DNA from: Bacteroidota bacterium
GTDB taxonomy: Bacteria > Bacteroidota > Bacteroidia > B-17B0 > Aurantibacillaceae
NCBI GenBank assembly: GCA_018267825.1
Contig: JAFDXR010000004.1
Location: 1-64,000, forward strand
Length of the DNA: 64,000 nt
Direction of reading: 5' to 3'
Shown here piece by piece: positions 42,973 through 54,036 of the stretch. The notes below the pieces were generated by a model, which was not told where the DNA came from, did no database searches, and worked only from the letters and a program-made list of their open reading frames with translations. Position numbers and translations under genes: made by a program. Numbering within the stretch: position 1 is the stretch's first letter; every line of letters starts with the position of its first letter.

Positions 42973-43014
42973 ATCTATTTTAGCAATTCAGAACATACCC
43001 CGCAGTCTCTGTTT

Positions 43015-43869
43015 ATGAGTGAGTACACCAAATTTATAGATATTGACAAAGTCCTGAAAGAAAAAGCGCCCGGGCTTAGGAAATGGCTGCCCGGCTTTGC
43101 CCTGAAATGGGTGAAACGCAAGCTTCATGAAGATGACATCAACAAGATCATGAACGCCATTAAGGATTATTACGGACTTGAATACAACAAACGCGGCCTG
43201 GCTATGCTGGGTGCCAATATTGAAGCGGTGAATGCCCACCACGTACCCAAAACCGGTGGCATTATCGTGGCAGCCAATCACCCGTTGGGTGGACTCGATG
43301 GCATGGCCCTCGTGAAAACCGTAGGCGATATCCGCCCCGACGTGCATTTTGTGGTGAACGACGTTTTGAAAAACCTCAAAAACTACGGCGATGTTTTTGT
43401 CGGCGTGAATAAGATCGGTTCAGCATCCACCAAGTCGCTGCGCAACATGGAAAATGTATTCATGACCACCGATGCTGTACTCTTCTTCCCGGCCGGACTT
43501 GTATCGCGTAAGATCAAAGGCCGGATTGTGGATCTCCAATGGAAAAAAAGTTTCGTGACCCAGGGTATCGATCATAAACGCATGATCGTGCCTACCTTTA
43601 TTGAAGGCGAGAACTCCAGATTCTTTTACCGTTTTGCAAACTTCCGCAAAAAAATAGGCATCAAAGCCAATATCGAAATGATGTTCCTGCCCGACGAGAT
43701 GTTCAAGCAACAGGGGCATACGGTAAAAATTCATTTCGGTAAACCCTTCGACTCGGCCATCCTCGATAGCAGCCGCAATCACTGGCAATGGGCCGATCTG
43801 ATCAAACAGTATGTCTACTCTACGGAGTTCAAACAGGGTATTCCGTTCGAAGATTTTATTAAAAAGTAA
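43015..43869 (+). CDS. PlsC-like acyltransferase
   Basis: 284 residues. The acyltransferase motif is NHPLGGLDGM (His89 to Asp95, one residue longer than the classical HX4D). A later FFPAGLVSRK corresponds to the FPEG motif. Probably transfers an acyl chain to lysophosphatidate or an ornithine-type lipid in the inner membrane. It follows lpxD by 42 bases and may share its transcript. Confidence 0.8.
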   Translation: MSEYTKFIDIDKVLKEKAPGLRKWLPGFALKWVKRKLHEDDINKIMNAIKDYYGLEYNKRGLAMLGANIEAVNAHHVPKTGGIIVAANHPLGGLDGMALVKTVGDIRPDVHFVVNDVLKNLKNYGDVFVGVNKIGSASTKSLRNMENVFMTTDAVLFFPAGLVSRKIKGRIVDLQWKKSFVTQGIDHKRMIVPTFIEGENSRFFYRFANFRKKIGIKANIEMMFLPDEMFKQQGHTVKIHFGKPFDSAILDSSRNHWQWADLIKQYVYSTEFKQGIPFEDFIKK

Positions 43870-44053
43870 AGCCCTCCCCCCAGGCCTGTTTTGCTTTCCA
43901 GTTTTCCCGGGATTATTTCTGTTTTCAGGTACCGGATCCTGTTACATTTACCAATTATCAGAAAAAAACCACCACTTATGAGATTTGATGGAAACTCCAT
44001 CAGAATATCTATATTTTAGTTTTATAAAAAACACATAACCCAAACCGTTTTAT

Positions 44054-45805
44054 ATGAATATAAACCACTACACTCTTACCTTTCTCTCCGTTTTATTTTC
44101 TTTTGCTTTTAAAGCACAAACCACCGGCACCTGGACACCGGTTGCCACACAGGGCCTTAACTCCAACGCGGGCGTGATGCTGTTGCTCACCGACGGATCG
44201 GTAATCTGTAAAACAGATGCCGGCTCCAGCGATGGTGTGGGCAATAGCTGGAACAGGCTTACACCCGATGCCAGCGGTAGCTATGTAAACGGCAGCTGGA
44301 GCTTCATTGCCCAGATGATCGACTCACGCCTGTATTTCTCTTCGCAGGTTCTGCGCGATGGTACAGTGTATGTAGCCGGCGGCGAATACGGCACCGGTGG
44401 CGGTAACGGCGAAATTTATTACCCGCAATACGACATCTGGGGTACAGCCGGAACCGTACACGCAGGCGATACCATGAGCGATGCCAATTCGCAGATGCTG
44501 CCCGACGGCCGGATTTTGCAGGCCGTTGTGAAATCGACTACATACGGCTACAACAGCAACCTGTTCTACAACCCTGTAACCATGAGCTATACACACGCAC
44601 CATCCTGTCACAAAAGCCACGACGAATCGGCCTGGTTAAAACTCCCCGACAACAGTATTTTATTTGTAGATATTAATGATGTGAGCTCCGAGCGCTTTAT
44701 TCCGTCACTCAATCAGTGGGTGGTAGATGCCACCGTACCTGTAAGCCTCTATGAACCCTTTGGCGAAGAAACCGGTGCTTCTTTTCTATTGCCGGATGGC
44801 CGCGGTTTCTTTATCGGCGGCACCAGTAAAACAGCCTATTACACCCCATCGGGCACCAATGCTCCGGGAACTTGGGCAGCAGGACCCGATATACCAAATG
44901 GACTGGGCGCTGTAGACGCCGCGGCAGCCATGATGGTGAACGGCAAAATACTCTGTGCATTCTCGCCAAGCTCAACCGCAACGGCTACCGACAGTATTTT
45001 CAAAACGCCCACCTATTTCTATGAGTTCGATTACCTGACCAATACATTTACCCAGGTTCAGGCACCCAACGGTACCGATACCTTAAACGTGGCCGGCTAC
45101 GTTACCAATATGCTCGACCTCCCCGACGGTACCGTATTGTATGCCTCGCAGGGCTCCGCACAGTATTACATTTATACGCCTGCAGGCTCGCCCCTGGCTT
45201 CGGGCAAACCAACCATCAACAGTGTGAACCGGATTTCATGCGATACGCTGATGCTTACCGGCACCCTGTTTAACGGCATCTCGCAGGGAGCAGCCTATGG
45301 CGACGACTGGCAGATGGCAACGAACTACCCGATTGTAAGACTCAGCAACGGCACCAATGTATACTATGCCAAAACCTTTAACTGGAACAGCTACGGCGTG
45401 ATGCGCGGAAACCAGGCCGATACCACCTACCTGCAATTACCCGCAGGCATGCCACCTGCTACCTACTCCATGGTGGTTACAGCCAACGGCATCAGCTCAG
45501 ATCCCGTTATCCTGAACTCCTGCGTAACAGGCATCCATGAAATAACCCGGCACAACGGGGAAATAAAACTATATCCGAATCCGGCACAGGACCAATGCAG
45601 TGTTTCATTTACAACGTTCAGCGAAGGCCCTTATACGCTCAGTGTAGAAGATGTAACGGGACGCCTGATCGCTACCGACAGCGGCAAAGCAGTACCGGGC
45701 AATAATACACATACACTCCATGTAAATAACCTTCCCAAAGGCGCTTACCTGGTTACGATACGCAAAGGCACCGAGGTATTCAGCAGCAGGCTGATGGTTA
45801 AATAA
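44054..45805 (+). CDS. secreted kelch-like propeller protein with T9SS type A sorting domain
   Basis: 583 residues with a signal peptide ending FKA-Q. Residues 30-400 hold kelch-like motifs (RDGTVYVAGGEYGTGGG, LPDGRGFFIGGTSKT, MMVNGKILCAFSP, LPDGTVLYASQGS), as in galactose-oxidase-type propellers. No copper-site motif was confirmed. The C-terminal 75 residues are a type A sorting domain (IKLYPNPAQDQCSVSF ... FSSRLMVK). Confidence 0.85.
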   Translation: MNINHYTLTFLSVLFSFAFKAQTTGTWTPVATQGLNSNAGVMLLLTDGSVICKTDAGSSDGVGNSWNRLTPDASGSYVNGSWSFIAQMIDSRLYFSSQVLRDGTVYVAGGEYGTGGGNGEIYYPQYDIWGTAGTVHAGDTMSDANSQMLPDGRILQAVVKSTTYGYNSNLFYNPVTMSYTHAPSCHKSHDESAWLKLPDNSILFVDINDVSSERFIPSLNQWVVDATVPVSLYEPFGEETGASFLLPDGRGFFIGGTSKTAYYTPSGTNAPGTWAAGPDIPNGLGAVDAAAAMMVNGKILCAFSPSSTATATDSIFKTPTYFYEFDYLTNTFTQVQAPNGTDTLNVAGYVTNMLDLPDGTVLYASQGSAQYYIYTPAGSPLASGKPTINSVNRISCDTLMLTGTLFNGISQGAAYGDDWQMATNYPIVRLSNGTNVYYAKTFNWNSYGVMRGNQADTTYLQLPAGMPPATYSMVVTANGISSDPVILNSCVTGIHEITRHNGEIKLYPNPAQDQCSVSFTTFSEGPYTLSVEDVTGRLIATDSGKAVPGNNTHTLHVNNLPKGAYLVTIRKGTEVFSSRLMVK

Positions 45806-45873
45806 AAAAGCTGTATTTCATTCAGATCCGGAATCGGGATTGGATAGCCGCCAAAGGGCCCGCAAATAAAAAA

Positions 45874-45908
45874 GGTAATTACACGTATTTGGTGTAATTA
45901 CCTCTTTA
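45874..45908. terminator. bidirectional intrinsic terminator
   Basis: GGTAATTACAC (45874-45884) pairs with GTGTAATTACC (45892-45902). It lies between convergent genes ending at 45805 and 45960. Confidence 0.75.
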
Positions 45909-45959
45909 TAAAATCAGGGCTTTTTAGTCGGCCTGCGTACAGGCAACGACAAATCAGCG

Positions 45960-48584
45960 TCAGAAATCGAACGTAATCTGTCCCTCGCCGTCGAGCAGGT
46001 TTTTATTGTTCATGCGCTCCATGGCACGGCGGTGAAGTTCCATCGGCGATAAGCCGCTTTCGTTTTCCTCTTCGTTCTCGAGGAAAGCTTTTGCATCCTT
46101 GATCTCCTGGGGCACACGTAAACTCACATCTTTCACTTTATAAGAGGTCAGTTTCTTGCCTTTGGCTTTCATATTCACCACCGGTGAAAATTCAACCAGG
46201 TTGATCGTTTCCATCGGGATTTCCTTATCCTTCTCTTTAGCGAATTTCACGTCAATGACCGGATTTACCTGGCTTGTGATCAGTTCAATTCTGGATGCCT
46301 CATGTTCTGTAACAATGAGCGACTTGGAAGTGGTATTCTCCGGTGTGAACCGTTTGGTGAAGTACGATTTACTTTCGCCATCGTAATAAATACAGGTCAG
46401 TGTCTGGTTCGGGAAGAATTTTTCGATGAGCACGATATCCTCATCAAAGTGATTCAGCAGATCGTATGTATAGAGTTTATAAAAACCTTTGGCAGTTACC
46501 GTCAGTATTTTATCATCGCCGGCGAACTTACCCAGATAAGTGCCGCGTTCATCTTTATTGAGACGATGCACACTGTCGTCGAACCAGTAGTCCTCTGCAC
46601 CAAGGGTTGATGTGCCTTTTTCTTTCAGCACGACCTTTTTCACAGCATATTTGGTTACAATATTACCCACCGATGCACGGCCTTTTACCTGCATTTCGGC
46701 AAAGTCGACATCAATTTCAAATTTACGCAGGCCACTCACCGGTTTTAAGATCACCTGTACTTTTTCGGCTTCGCCGTTAGGATTCACCGTAAACCAATGC
46801 ACCACAGAATTAGCAGTACCCTTGGTCAGATCATATTCCTTATCGCGGGTAATACCGGTTACGTTGAAACGTTTCATGAAAGTAACACCTTTAGGGCCGT
46901 CACTGTAAATCATGTTATACGTGGTGCGCTCGTCGTTTTTCTTGAATACGGCAATATGCACAATGTCTTTCCCGATAAATACCTTGTCGGCAATCTTAAA
47001 CACCTTCATTTTACCGTCTTTGGTAAACGCAATGATATCGTCGATGTCGCTGCAATCGCATACAAACTCGTCCTTTTTAAGACTTGTACCGGCAAAACCC
47101 TCTGTACGGTTTACATACAGTTTCTCGTTGGTCATTACCACCTCTGTAGCAATAATGGTTTCGAGTTGTTTGGTTTCCGTTTTGCGTTCGCGACCGGCAC
47201 CGTATTTTTTCTTCAGGTTTTTGAAATACTCTACCGCATACTCTACCAGATTTGCCAGGTGATGTTTCACCTGTGCAATTTTCTCATCGAGTTCCTTCAT
47301 GTGCTCTTCCGCTTTAATACTATCAAAACGGGTAATACGGATCATCGGAATCTGTGTGAGGCGATGCAGATCGTCGTCGCTGATATCGCGGATCAGTTTC
47401 TTTTTGAATGGTACAAAACGTTCGTATAAATACGCATATAAGGTTTCCTTACTGTTGTATTTTTTAAAGTCGATGTACATTTCTTCCTTGATGAAGATTT
47501 TCTCCAATGAGGAAAAATGCCATTTCTCTTCGAGTTCATGTTTTTCGATCTCAAGCTCGCGACGCAGCAGGTCGAGCGTATTTTGCGTATTGATCCGCAG
47601 AATTTCACTCACACCGATAAAGCGCGGCCTTTCATTTTCAATGATACAGGCATTGGGAGAAATGCTCATCTCACAGTTGGTGAAGGCATACAGCGCATCA
47701 ATGGTTTTATCGGTTGATATACCCGGTTGCAGGTGAATGAGGATTTCCACATTCTCCGCCGTGTTATCTTCTACCTTTTTCACCTTGATCTTACCCTTGT
47801 CGTTTGCCGCCAGGATAGAATCGATCAGGGAACTCGTGGTTGTACCAAACGGAATCTCACTGATCACAAGGGTTTTGGAATTGTATTCCTTGATCCGTGC
47901 ACGGATCTTGATCTTACCACCTCTTAAGCCGTCTTTATAATCCGCGAAATCGGCAATACCACCCGTCGGGAAATCCGGATAAATGGATACCTTTTTCCCT
48001 TTCAGGATCTGTATAGATGCATCGATGAGCTCATTGAAATTGTGCGGCAATATTTTACAGGCCAAACCAACAGCAATCCCCTCTACACCCTGAGCCAGCA
48101 ACAACGGAAACTTCACCGGCAATGTGATCGGCTCTTTATTACGACCATCATAGCTCATCCCCCAATCGGTTGTTTTCGGATTAAACAGAATTTCCAATCC
48201 GAATTTCGATAGGCGGGCTTCAATATAACGCGGTGCAGCAGCACTGTCGCCGGTTAAAATATTACCCCAGTTTCCCTGTGTATCAATCAATAAATCTTTT
48301 TGCCCGAGGGCTACCATGGCATCACCGATACTGGCATCGCCATGCGGGTGATATTTCATGGTATTACCGATCACGTTGGCTACTTTGTTATAGCGGCCGT
48401 CTTCCATTTCCCACATACTGTGCATGATGCGGCGCTGAACGGGTTTCAATCCATCTTCAATGGCCGGTACGGCACGCTCCAGAATAACATAGGAGGCGTA
48501 ATCAATAAACCAATTTTTAAACATCCCCGATACATGGGTAATGCTCTCCAATTCGTTGTGATTATTATCTGTGTTCTCTTCCAT
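45960..48584 (-). CDS. parC: DNA topoisomerase IV subunit A
   Basis: 874 residues. The GyrA/ParC core begins near residue 20 (GMFKNWFIDYASYVILERAVP), with the catalytic Tyr120 in APRYIEAR and the preceding HPHGDASIGDAM loop, where quinolone contacts map. A coiled-coil arm and a C-terminal propeller of the divergent Bacteroidota type follow. Together with ParE it decatenates daughter chromosomes. The parE gene lies 18 bases upstream. Confidence 0.93.
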   Translation of the reverse strand: MEENTDNNHNELESITHVSGMFKNWFIDYASYVILERAVPAIEDGLKPVQRRIMHSMWEMEDGRYNKVANVIGNTMKYHPHGDASIGDAMVALGQKDLLIDTQGNWGNILTGDSAAAPRYIEARLSKFGLEILFNPKTTDWGMSYDGRNKEPITLPVKFPLLLAQGVEGIAVGLACKILPHNFNELIDASIQILKGKKVSIYPDFPTGGIADFADYKDGLRGGKIKIRARIKEYNSKTLVISEIPFGTTTSSLIDSILAANDKGKIKVKKVEDNTAENVEILIHLQPGISTDKTIDALYAFTNCEMSISPNACIIENERPRFIGVSEILRINTQNTLDLLRRELEIEKHELEEKWHFSSLEKIFIKEEMYIDFKKYNSKETLYAYLYERFVPFKKKLIRDISDDDLHRLTQIPMIRITRFDSIKAEEHMKELDEKIAQVKHHLANLVEYAVEYFKNLKKKYGAGRERKTETKQLETIIATEVVMTNEKLYVNRTEGFAGTSLKKDEFVCDCSDIDDIIAFTKDGKMKVFKIADKVFIGKDIVHIAVFKKNDERTTYNMIYSDGPKGVTFMKRFNVTGITRDKEYDLTKGTANSVVHWFTVNPNGEAEKVQVILKPVSGLRKFEIDVDFAEMQVKGRASVGNIVTKYAVKKVVLKEKGTSTLGAEDYWFDDSVHRLNKDERGTYLGKFAGDDKILTVTAKGFYKLYTYDLLNHFDEDIVLIEKFFPNQTLTCIYYDGESKSYFTKRFTPENTTSKSLIVTEHEASRIELITSQVNPVIDVKFAKEKDKEIPMETINLVEFSPVVNMKAKGKKLTSYKVKDVSLRVPQEIKDAKAFLENEEENESGLSPMELHRRAMERMNNKNLLDGEGQITFDF

Positions 48585-48602
48585 TTTCTCTTTCGTCCTT
48601 TT

Positions 48603-50462
48603 TTATTTCACTAACTCTTCTTCTGTATCCAACTCCACACGCAGGTTATCAATAATGAATTCCTGGCGCTCCTGGGTATTTTTACCCATATAGTAATTCA
48701 GTAACTGCTGTATCGAAGCCTGCTGATCCAGCAGTACCGGCTCCAGGCGCATATCTTTCCCGATAAAATGTTTGAACTCATCCGGCGAAATTTCACCCAG
48801 CCCCTTAAATCGTGTAATCTCCGGTTTTGGTCCCAGCTTGGCAATTGCTGCTTTACGCTCTTCGTCGCTGTAGCAATACTGTGTCTCTTTTTTGTTACGT
48901 ACACGGAACAAAGGTGTTTGTAAAATAAACACGTGACCGTTCTTTACGAGGTCAGGGAAAAACTGCAGGAAAAACGTGAGCAGCAATAAACGGATGTGCA
49001 TCCCATCCACATCGGCATCGGTAGCAATCACAATGTTATTGTAGCGCAGTTCATCCAGTCCATCCTCAATATTGAGTGCCGATTGCAGGAGGTTGAATTC
49101 CTCATTTTCGTACACCACTTTTTTACCGAGTCCGAAACTATTGAGTGGTTTTCCTTTCAGACTGAATACAGCCTGTGTATTCACATCGCGGGTTTTGGTG
49201 ATGGATCCGCTGGCCGAATCACCCTCACAAATAAAAATGGTGGTATCGAGGCGGCGCGGATCTTTATTATCATCAAGATGCACACGGCAATCGCGTAATT
49301 TCTTATTGTGCAGCGATGCTTTTTTGGCGCGCTCACGGGCCAGTTTCTGAATACCGGATAACTCCTTACGCTCGCGCTCGTTAGCCAGAATTTTGGCCTC
49401 TATAGCCTTGGCGGTTTCAGGGTTACGGTGCAGGTAATTATCGAGTTGTTCTTTTACAAAATCGCCGATGAATGAACGGATGGATTGTCCGCCCGGTGCT
49501 ATTTCCTGGGAGCCCAGTTTTGTTTTGGTCTGCGACTCAAACACTGGCTCCTGCACTTTTACAGATATAGCGGCAATAATGGATTTACGGACATCCGTAG
49601 GATCGAAATCCTTTTTGAAAAATTCGCGGATCGTTTTCACCACAGCCTCACGGAAAGCACCCTGGTGCGTTCCACCCTGTGTGGTGTACTGCCCGTTTAC
49701 ATAACTATAGTATTCTTCGGAGAAATGCTCATTGCTGTGCGTCATGGCCAGCTCAATATCCTCGCCTTTCAGGTGAATGATCGGATACAGGATTTCGCCT
49801 GAAATATTTTTCTCGAGCAGGTCTTTCAACCCATTATCCGATTTGTATTGCTGTCCGTTGAAATACAAAGTAAGCCCGGTATTAAGGAACGCATAGTTCC
49901 AGATCATCCGGTCGATATACTCGTGTACGAAATGGTATTTTTTAAAAATAGTATCGTCGGGTTTGAACTCTACATAAGTACCATTGGCTTCGGTTGTTTT
50001 TTCGAGTTTCGATTCCCTGATCAGTTCTCCGCGTGTAAATTCAGCGGTTTTACACTGACCGTCGCGGTATGAAGTCACCTTGAAATTATTAGACAGTGCA
50101 TTGACTGCTTTGGTACCCACCCCGTTTAACCCGATTGATTTTTTGAAGGCTTCGCTATCGTATTTACCACCGGTGTTGATTTTGGATACAACATCCACAA
50201 CTTTGCCCAATGGAATACCACGGCCATAATCGCGGATAGAAACACTGCCCTCTTTCACCGTAATATCGATCCGTTTACCGGATCCCATCATAAACTCGTC
50301 AATCGAGTTATCCATCACCTCTTTGAGGAGTACATAAATACCATCGTCAAAGGCAGCCCCATCTCCCAGTTTCCCGATATACATCCCCGGACGCATCCGG
50401 ATATGCTCCTTCCAGTCGAGGGATTTAATACTGTCTTCGTTATAATTTGATTCTTTAGCCAT
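48603..50462 (-). CDS. parE: DNA topoisomerase IV subunit B
   Basis: 619 residues. The GHKL ATPase fold is shown by EVMDNSIDE (catalytic Glu48), RDYGRGIP and [13 protein letters not shown]. The Toprim part has CEGDSASGS and [12 protein letters not shown]. The C-terminal end ([20 protein letters not shown]) binds ParC. Length fits ParE rather than GyrB. Probable parE-parC operon. Confidence 0.93.
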   Translation of the reverse strand: MAKESNYNEDSIKSLDWKEHIRMRPGMYIGKLGDGAAFDDGIYVLLKEVMDNSIDEFMMGSGKRIDITVKEGSVSIRDYGRGIPLGKVVDVVSKINTGGKYDSEAFKKSIGLNGVGTKAVNALSNNFKVTSYRDGQCKTAEFTRGELIRESKLEKTTEANGTYVEFKPDDTIFKKYHFVHEYIDRMIWNYAFLNTGLTLYFNGQQYKSDNGLKDLLEKNISGEILYPIIHLKGEDIELAMTHSNEHFSEEYYSYVNGQYTTQGGTHQGAFREAVVKTIREFFKKDFDPTDVRKSIIAAISVKVQEPVFESQTKTKLGSQEIAPGGQSIRSFIGDFVKEQLDNYLHRNPETAKAIEAKILANERERKELSGIQKLARERAKKASLHNKKLRDCRVHLDDNKDPRRLDTTIFICEGDSASGSITKTRDVNTQAVFSLKGKPLNSFGLGKKVVYENEEFNLLQSALNIEDGLDELRYNNIVIATDADVDGMHIRLLLLTFFLQFFPDLVKNGHVFILQTPLFRVRNKKETQYCYSDEERKAAIAKLGPKPEITRFKGLGEISPDEFKHFIGKDMRLEPVLLDQQASIQQLLNYYMGKNTQERQEFIIDNLRVELDTEEELVK

Positions 50463-50467
50463 GCTTA

Positions 50468-51268
50468 TTACTTACAATATTCTTTCAGTTTATTTTCTAC
50501 GTTTTTATCACCTGTACACATTTTCCATGTGACACAAGCATTTGCAATTTCATTCAATTGATAGTATGTTTCTCCCATATCTGCCAATATGCTTATGTCT
50601 TTGGGAAAATGATCATGTGCCTCCGTTAAGAAAACCCTGGCGACATCATATTCCTTTTTATTCATTTCATACGATGCAAAATTATGCAGCCTGTTAAATG
50701 ATTCTGGTGGGCCGGGACGAATGGCAGAAGTAACCCGTACTTTGTCATAGTTAGAATTAAGGTCCTGCTTGGCTTTATTCATAGCCTCTACATCTTCTTT
50801 GAACACATCTGTGTAAAAGCGGAAAGACAATTGAAATTTTGTTTCTTTTTTAATTCCATTTTTGGTCCCGATTTTCCAAAGTCCATTCGTTAGTTCCATC
50901 ATGCGCTTCACCTCATTGTAGCAATGTCTTTTACCATTCATCAGCTCCTTAATATCCATTGAATAAATGGTTTTACTACCAAAGGCATGTATGATCTCAT
51001 AGTCCTTTACCTCCAGTTTGGTTACCTTATTATTGGTATCTACCACAAAAGCTATTTTCAAAATAGCATCCACTCCAACCATTGAAAAATAGGGATATGG
51101 GCGTTGAGGCAAAGTGAGTAATGAATCCAATATAGTATGATCGTATTTAAAATAAGTATCCCCTTCTTTAAGCTTATCGCCATTGCACGGAAGTTTCATT
51201 AATTGGCTATAGCCTTTTAATGAAAACACAAGCAAAATGCTGATAGTTAGTATTAATCTTCCACACAT
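50468..51268 (-). CDS. hypothetical secreted protein with TPR-like end
   Basis: 266 residues with a signal peptide ([22 protein letters not shown]). The centre has [19 protein letters not shown], TonB_C-like in part. The C-terminal 70 residues contain TPR-like helices ([20 protein letters not shown]). It ends 6 bases before parE starts, so it may be co-transcribed. Confidence 0.6.
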   Translation of the reverse strand: MCGRLILTISILLVFSLKGYSQLMKLPCNGDKLKEGDTYFKYDHTILDSLLTLPQRPYPYFSMVGVDAILKIAFVVDTNNKVTKLEVKDYEIIHAFGSKTIYSMDIKELMNGKRHCYNEVKRMMELTNGLWKIGTKNGIKKETKFQLSFRFYTDVFKEDVEAMNKAKQDLNSNYDKVRVTSAIRPGPPESFNRLHNFASYEMNKKEYDVARVFLTEAHDHFPKDISILADMGETYYQLNEIANACVTWKMCTGDKNVENKLKEYCK

Positions 51269-51384
51269 ATTGTCAATTATTGCTTAGGTATGCTATAAAA
51301 TCTGAAAATACTTTTATGATTTGATTCTTTAGCTATGTTAAGTTTTATAGTTTCTTGTTTCAAAGTATCAGAGTTCTGATCTTC

Positions 51385-51777
51385 TTAAGTTTTAAATTTT
51401 GGTCCTTTATACTCCGTTTCTTTTAATTTCTTAGCCAATCCTTTTATCATCAACTCAATTTCTTTTATGAGGTCAAAAGGAGTTTTGGTTTGTTCCTGCC
51501 GTAACAACTTAAAGTCTTCTGCAATATAAATTTGGCTTTTCAGCTCATTCAAAGATCCATTGGCATTGTATAAAAACTGAACAAATTCTTTGTTTCCGCC
51601 TCGTCCATAACCTTCAGCAATATTAGACATTACTGAAATAGCTGAACGTTTGATTTGATCTTTTAGAAAGAACTCCTTCGCAAATCCCTCACCGGAAGTC
51701 AATAGAAAAATAACCTTCACTAACTCCCTCGATTTTTGCCACACCAATAAATCTTCTATTCTGTTAATTGTTGCCAA
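51385..51777 (-). CDS. four-helix bundle protein (S23/IVS family)
   Basis: 130 residues. IEDLLVWQKSRELVKVIFLL, SNIAEGYGRGGNKEFVQFLY and SLNELKSQIYIAEDFKLL match the four-helix bundle family, named for proteins encoded in 23S rRNA intervening sequences. There is no rRNA here, so this is the stand-alone form. Function unknown. Confidence 0.85.
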   Translation of the reverse strand: MATINRIEDLLVWQKSRELVKVIFLLTSGEGFAKEFFLKDQIKRSAISVMSNIAEGYGRGGNKEFVQFLYNANGSLNELKSQIYIAEDFKLLRQEQTKTPFDLIKEIELMIKGLAKKLKETEYKGPKFKT

Positions 51778-51822
51778 ACTTACTCTATCTGCTCTGAAAA
51801 CTCTGATACTTTGTTACTTTAA

Positions 51823-52923
51823 TTAAACATTAAATCTAAAATGCATCACATCGCCGTCTGCTACCACATACTCTTTTCCTTCGATGCGTAATTTACCATT
51901 ATCGCGGCATGCGGCTTCTGATCCGTAGGTTATGAAATCGTTATAGCCAATTACTTCAGCTTTAATAAATCCTTTGGTGAAGTCAGTGTGAATAACACCG
52001 GCAGCCTCCGGCGCTTTCATGCCTTTGGTAATTGTCCAGGCACGTACTTCCTTAACACCTGCCGTAAAATACGTTTGCAGATCGAGCAGCTTATAAGCGG
52101 CTTTTATCAGCTTATTCACACCCGGTTCATCGAGTCCCATTTCGGCCAGGAACATTTGTTTTTCTTCGTAGGTTTCGAGGGCAGCGATCTCACTTTCCAT
52201 TTGCGCGGTAATAATCAGTATTTCGGCGTTCTCACCTTTTACGGCTTCACGAACGGCATCCACATGTTTGTTGCCGGTTTTGGCAGAAGCCTCATCCACG
52301 TTACATACATACATCACCGGTTTAATGGTCAGTAAGTGCAGATCGGCCACATATGGCAGTTCGGTTTCGTCGAGGTTGGCTGCGCGTGCCGACTGACCGC
52401 TTTCGAGAGTCTGTTTTACTTTCAAAAGTGTGTTATAGGTTTTCACGGCTTCCTTATCGGTACCTGTTTTGGCGGGCTTTTCAAATTTCTTGATCTTGGC
52501 ATCCACGCTCTCCAGGTCTTTCAGCTGAAGCTCTGTATCGATGATTTCCTTATCACGAACCGGGTTCACGCTTCCATCCACGTGCACCACATTATCATTA
52601 TCAAAGCACCGCAGTACATGCAGAATGGCATTACACTCGCGGATATTGGCCAGGAATTTATTTCCAAGACCCTCGCCTTTGCTGGCTCCTTTTACAAGCC
52701 CGGCAATATCAACAATCTCCACGGTAGTCGGCAGAATATTCTGAGGTTTCACCAGGTCTGCCAGTTTATTCAAACGTTCATCCGGTACAGTTATCGTTCC
52801 GACATTCGGGTCGATTGTACAAAACGGAAAATTGGCCGCCTGCGCTTTCGCATTACTTAAACAATTAAACAGGGTCGATTTTCCTACATTCGGTAACCCC
52901 ACAATTCCACATTTTAAAGCCAT
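51823..52923 (-). CDS. ychF: redox-regulated ATPase YchF
   Basis: 366 residues, normal for YchF (OLA1). The G-domain begins [20 protein letters not shown], with the switch region [12 protein letters not shown] and [17 protein letters not shown]. The coiled coil lies mid-protein and the C-terminal TGS domain has [16 protein letters not shown]. It prefers ATP over GTP and associates with ribosomes. Confidence 0.95.
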   Translation of the reverse strand: MALKCGIVGLPNVGKSTLFNCLSNAKAQAANFPFCTIDPNVGTITVPDERLNKLADLVKPQNILPTTVEIVDIAGLVKGASKGEGLGNKFLANIRECNAILHVLRCFDNDNVVHVDGSVNPVRDKEIIDTELQLKDLESVDAKIKKFEKPAKTGTDKEAVKTYNTLLKVKQTLESGQSARAANLDETELPYVADLHLLTIKPVMYVCNVDEASAKTGNKHVDAVREAVKGENAEILIITAQMESEIAALETYEEKQMFLAEMGLDEPGVNKLIKAAYKLLDLQTYFTAGVKEVRAWTITKGMKAPEAAGVIHTDFTKGFIKAEVIGYNDFITYGSEAACRDNGKLRIEGKEYVVADGDVMHFRFNV

Positions 52924-53128
52924 CTTATCTTTCTTAGAGTTTGAGAATCAATGAATTTCAGTTGTTATAACAGGTACAATGCCTGAAATTCCCGTATTCT
53001 GTAAATTAAACCCGCAAATATACCAAAGCCAAAGCCCATTCGTCAAGCCGATTGGTCTTTTCATTAAACATAGTTTTTAACATCCTGTAGTTATTTTCAA
53101 CATCGCCGTTATATCCCTAGGGAAATAG

Positions 53129-53136
53129 TATTTTTG
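53129..53136 (+). promoter_or_regulatory. -7 promoter box for the transketolase cluster
   Basis: TATTTTTG fits TAnnTTTG. It lies 17 bases before the ATG at 53154. The -33 position is weak (TTA). Confidence 0.5.
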
Positions 53137-53153
53137 CCCAAAAATCAACATAT

Positions 53154-54002
53154 ATGGCCGATATCGCTCAATTGAAAAATCTTAGTTCACAGGTTCGCAG
53201 AGACATTGTTCGCATGGTTCATGCAGTAAATTCGGGGCACCCGGGTGGCTCGCTGGGCTGTGTGGAATACTTTGTGGCACTTTACAACGTGATCATGAAA
53301 CACGATCCTAAGAATTTCAGCATGGATGGCAAAGGCGAAGACCTGTTTTTCCTGAGCAATGGCCATATTTCGCCTGTATTTTACAGTGTTCTGGCCCGTA
53401 ACGGATACTTCCCGGTAGAAGAACTGAAAAGCTTCCGCAAACTCAATACACGCCTCCAGGGACACCCTACCACGCATGAACACCTGCCCGGTGTGCGTGT
53501 AGCCAGTGGTTCTCTCGGCCAGGGCATGAGCGTAGCCATTGGAGCCGCACTTGCTAAAAAGCTAAACAACGACAAATCAACCATATACAGCCTTCATGGT
53601 GATGGAGAACTTCAGGAGGGACAAATCTGGGAAGCCGCCATGTATGCTTCTGCCAATAAGGTAGATAATTACATTGCAACGGTTGATTACAACGGCCGCC
53701 AGATCGACGGTGATGTGGATAACGTATTGTCGCTCGGAAACCTGAAAGCCAAATTCGAAGCCTTTGGCTGGCATGTGATAGAAGAATCAAAAGGCAATGA
53801 TCTCGAATGTGTGATTGCCGTGCTCAACAAAGCCAAAGGCGAAACCGGGAAAGGAAAACCGGTTATTATCCTGCTCCGCACCGAAATGGGCGCCGGCGTA
53901 GACTTTATGATGGGCACCCACAAATGGCACGGTAAAGCGCCAAACGATGAGCAATTGCAGACAGCACTGGCTCAGCTCCCCGAAACCCTGAAAGACTACT
54001 GA
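53154..54002 (+). CDS. transketolase, N-terminal (thiamine-binding) subunit
   Basis: 282 residues, the half-size form. It holds the diphosphate and metal-binding part: NSGHPGGSLG near 27-36, GSLGQGMSVAIGAALA, and GDGELQEGQIWEA near 149. It works with the C-terminal subunit at 55461 to transfer two-carbon units in the pentose phosphate pathway. The two genes are separated here by a von Willebrand gene. Confidence 0.93.
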   Translation: MADIAQLKNLSSQVRRDIVRMVHAVNSGHPGGSLGCVEYFVALYNVIMKHDPKNFSMDGKGEDLFFLSNGHISPVFYSVLARNGYFPVEELKSFRKLNTRLQGHPTTHEHLPGVRVASGSLGQGMSVAIGAALAKKLNNDKSTIYSLHGDGELQEGQIWEAAMYASANKVDNYIATVDYNGRQIDGDVDNVLSLGNLKAKFEAFGWHVIEESKGNDLECVIAVLNKAKGETGKGKPVIILLRTEMGAGVDFMMGTHKWHGKAPNDEQLQTALAQLPETLKDY

Positions 54003-54036
54003 TTTGAAATGTTTAGTGATTAGTTTTGAGTGCTTA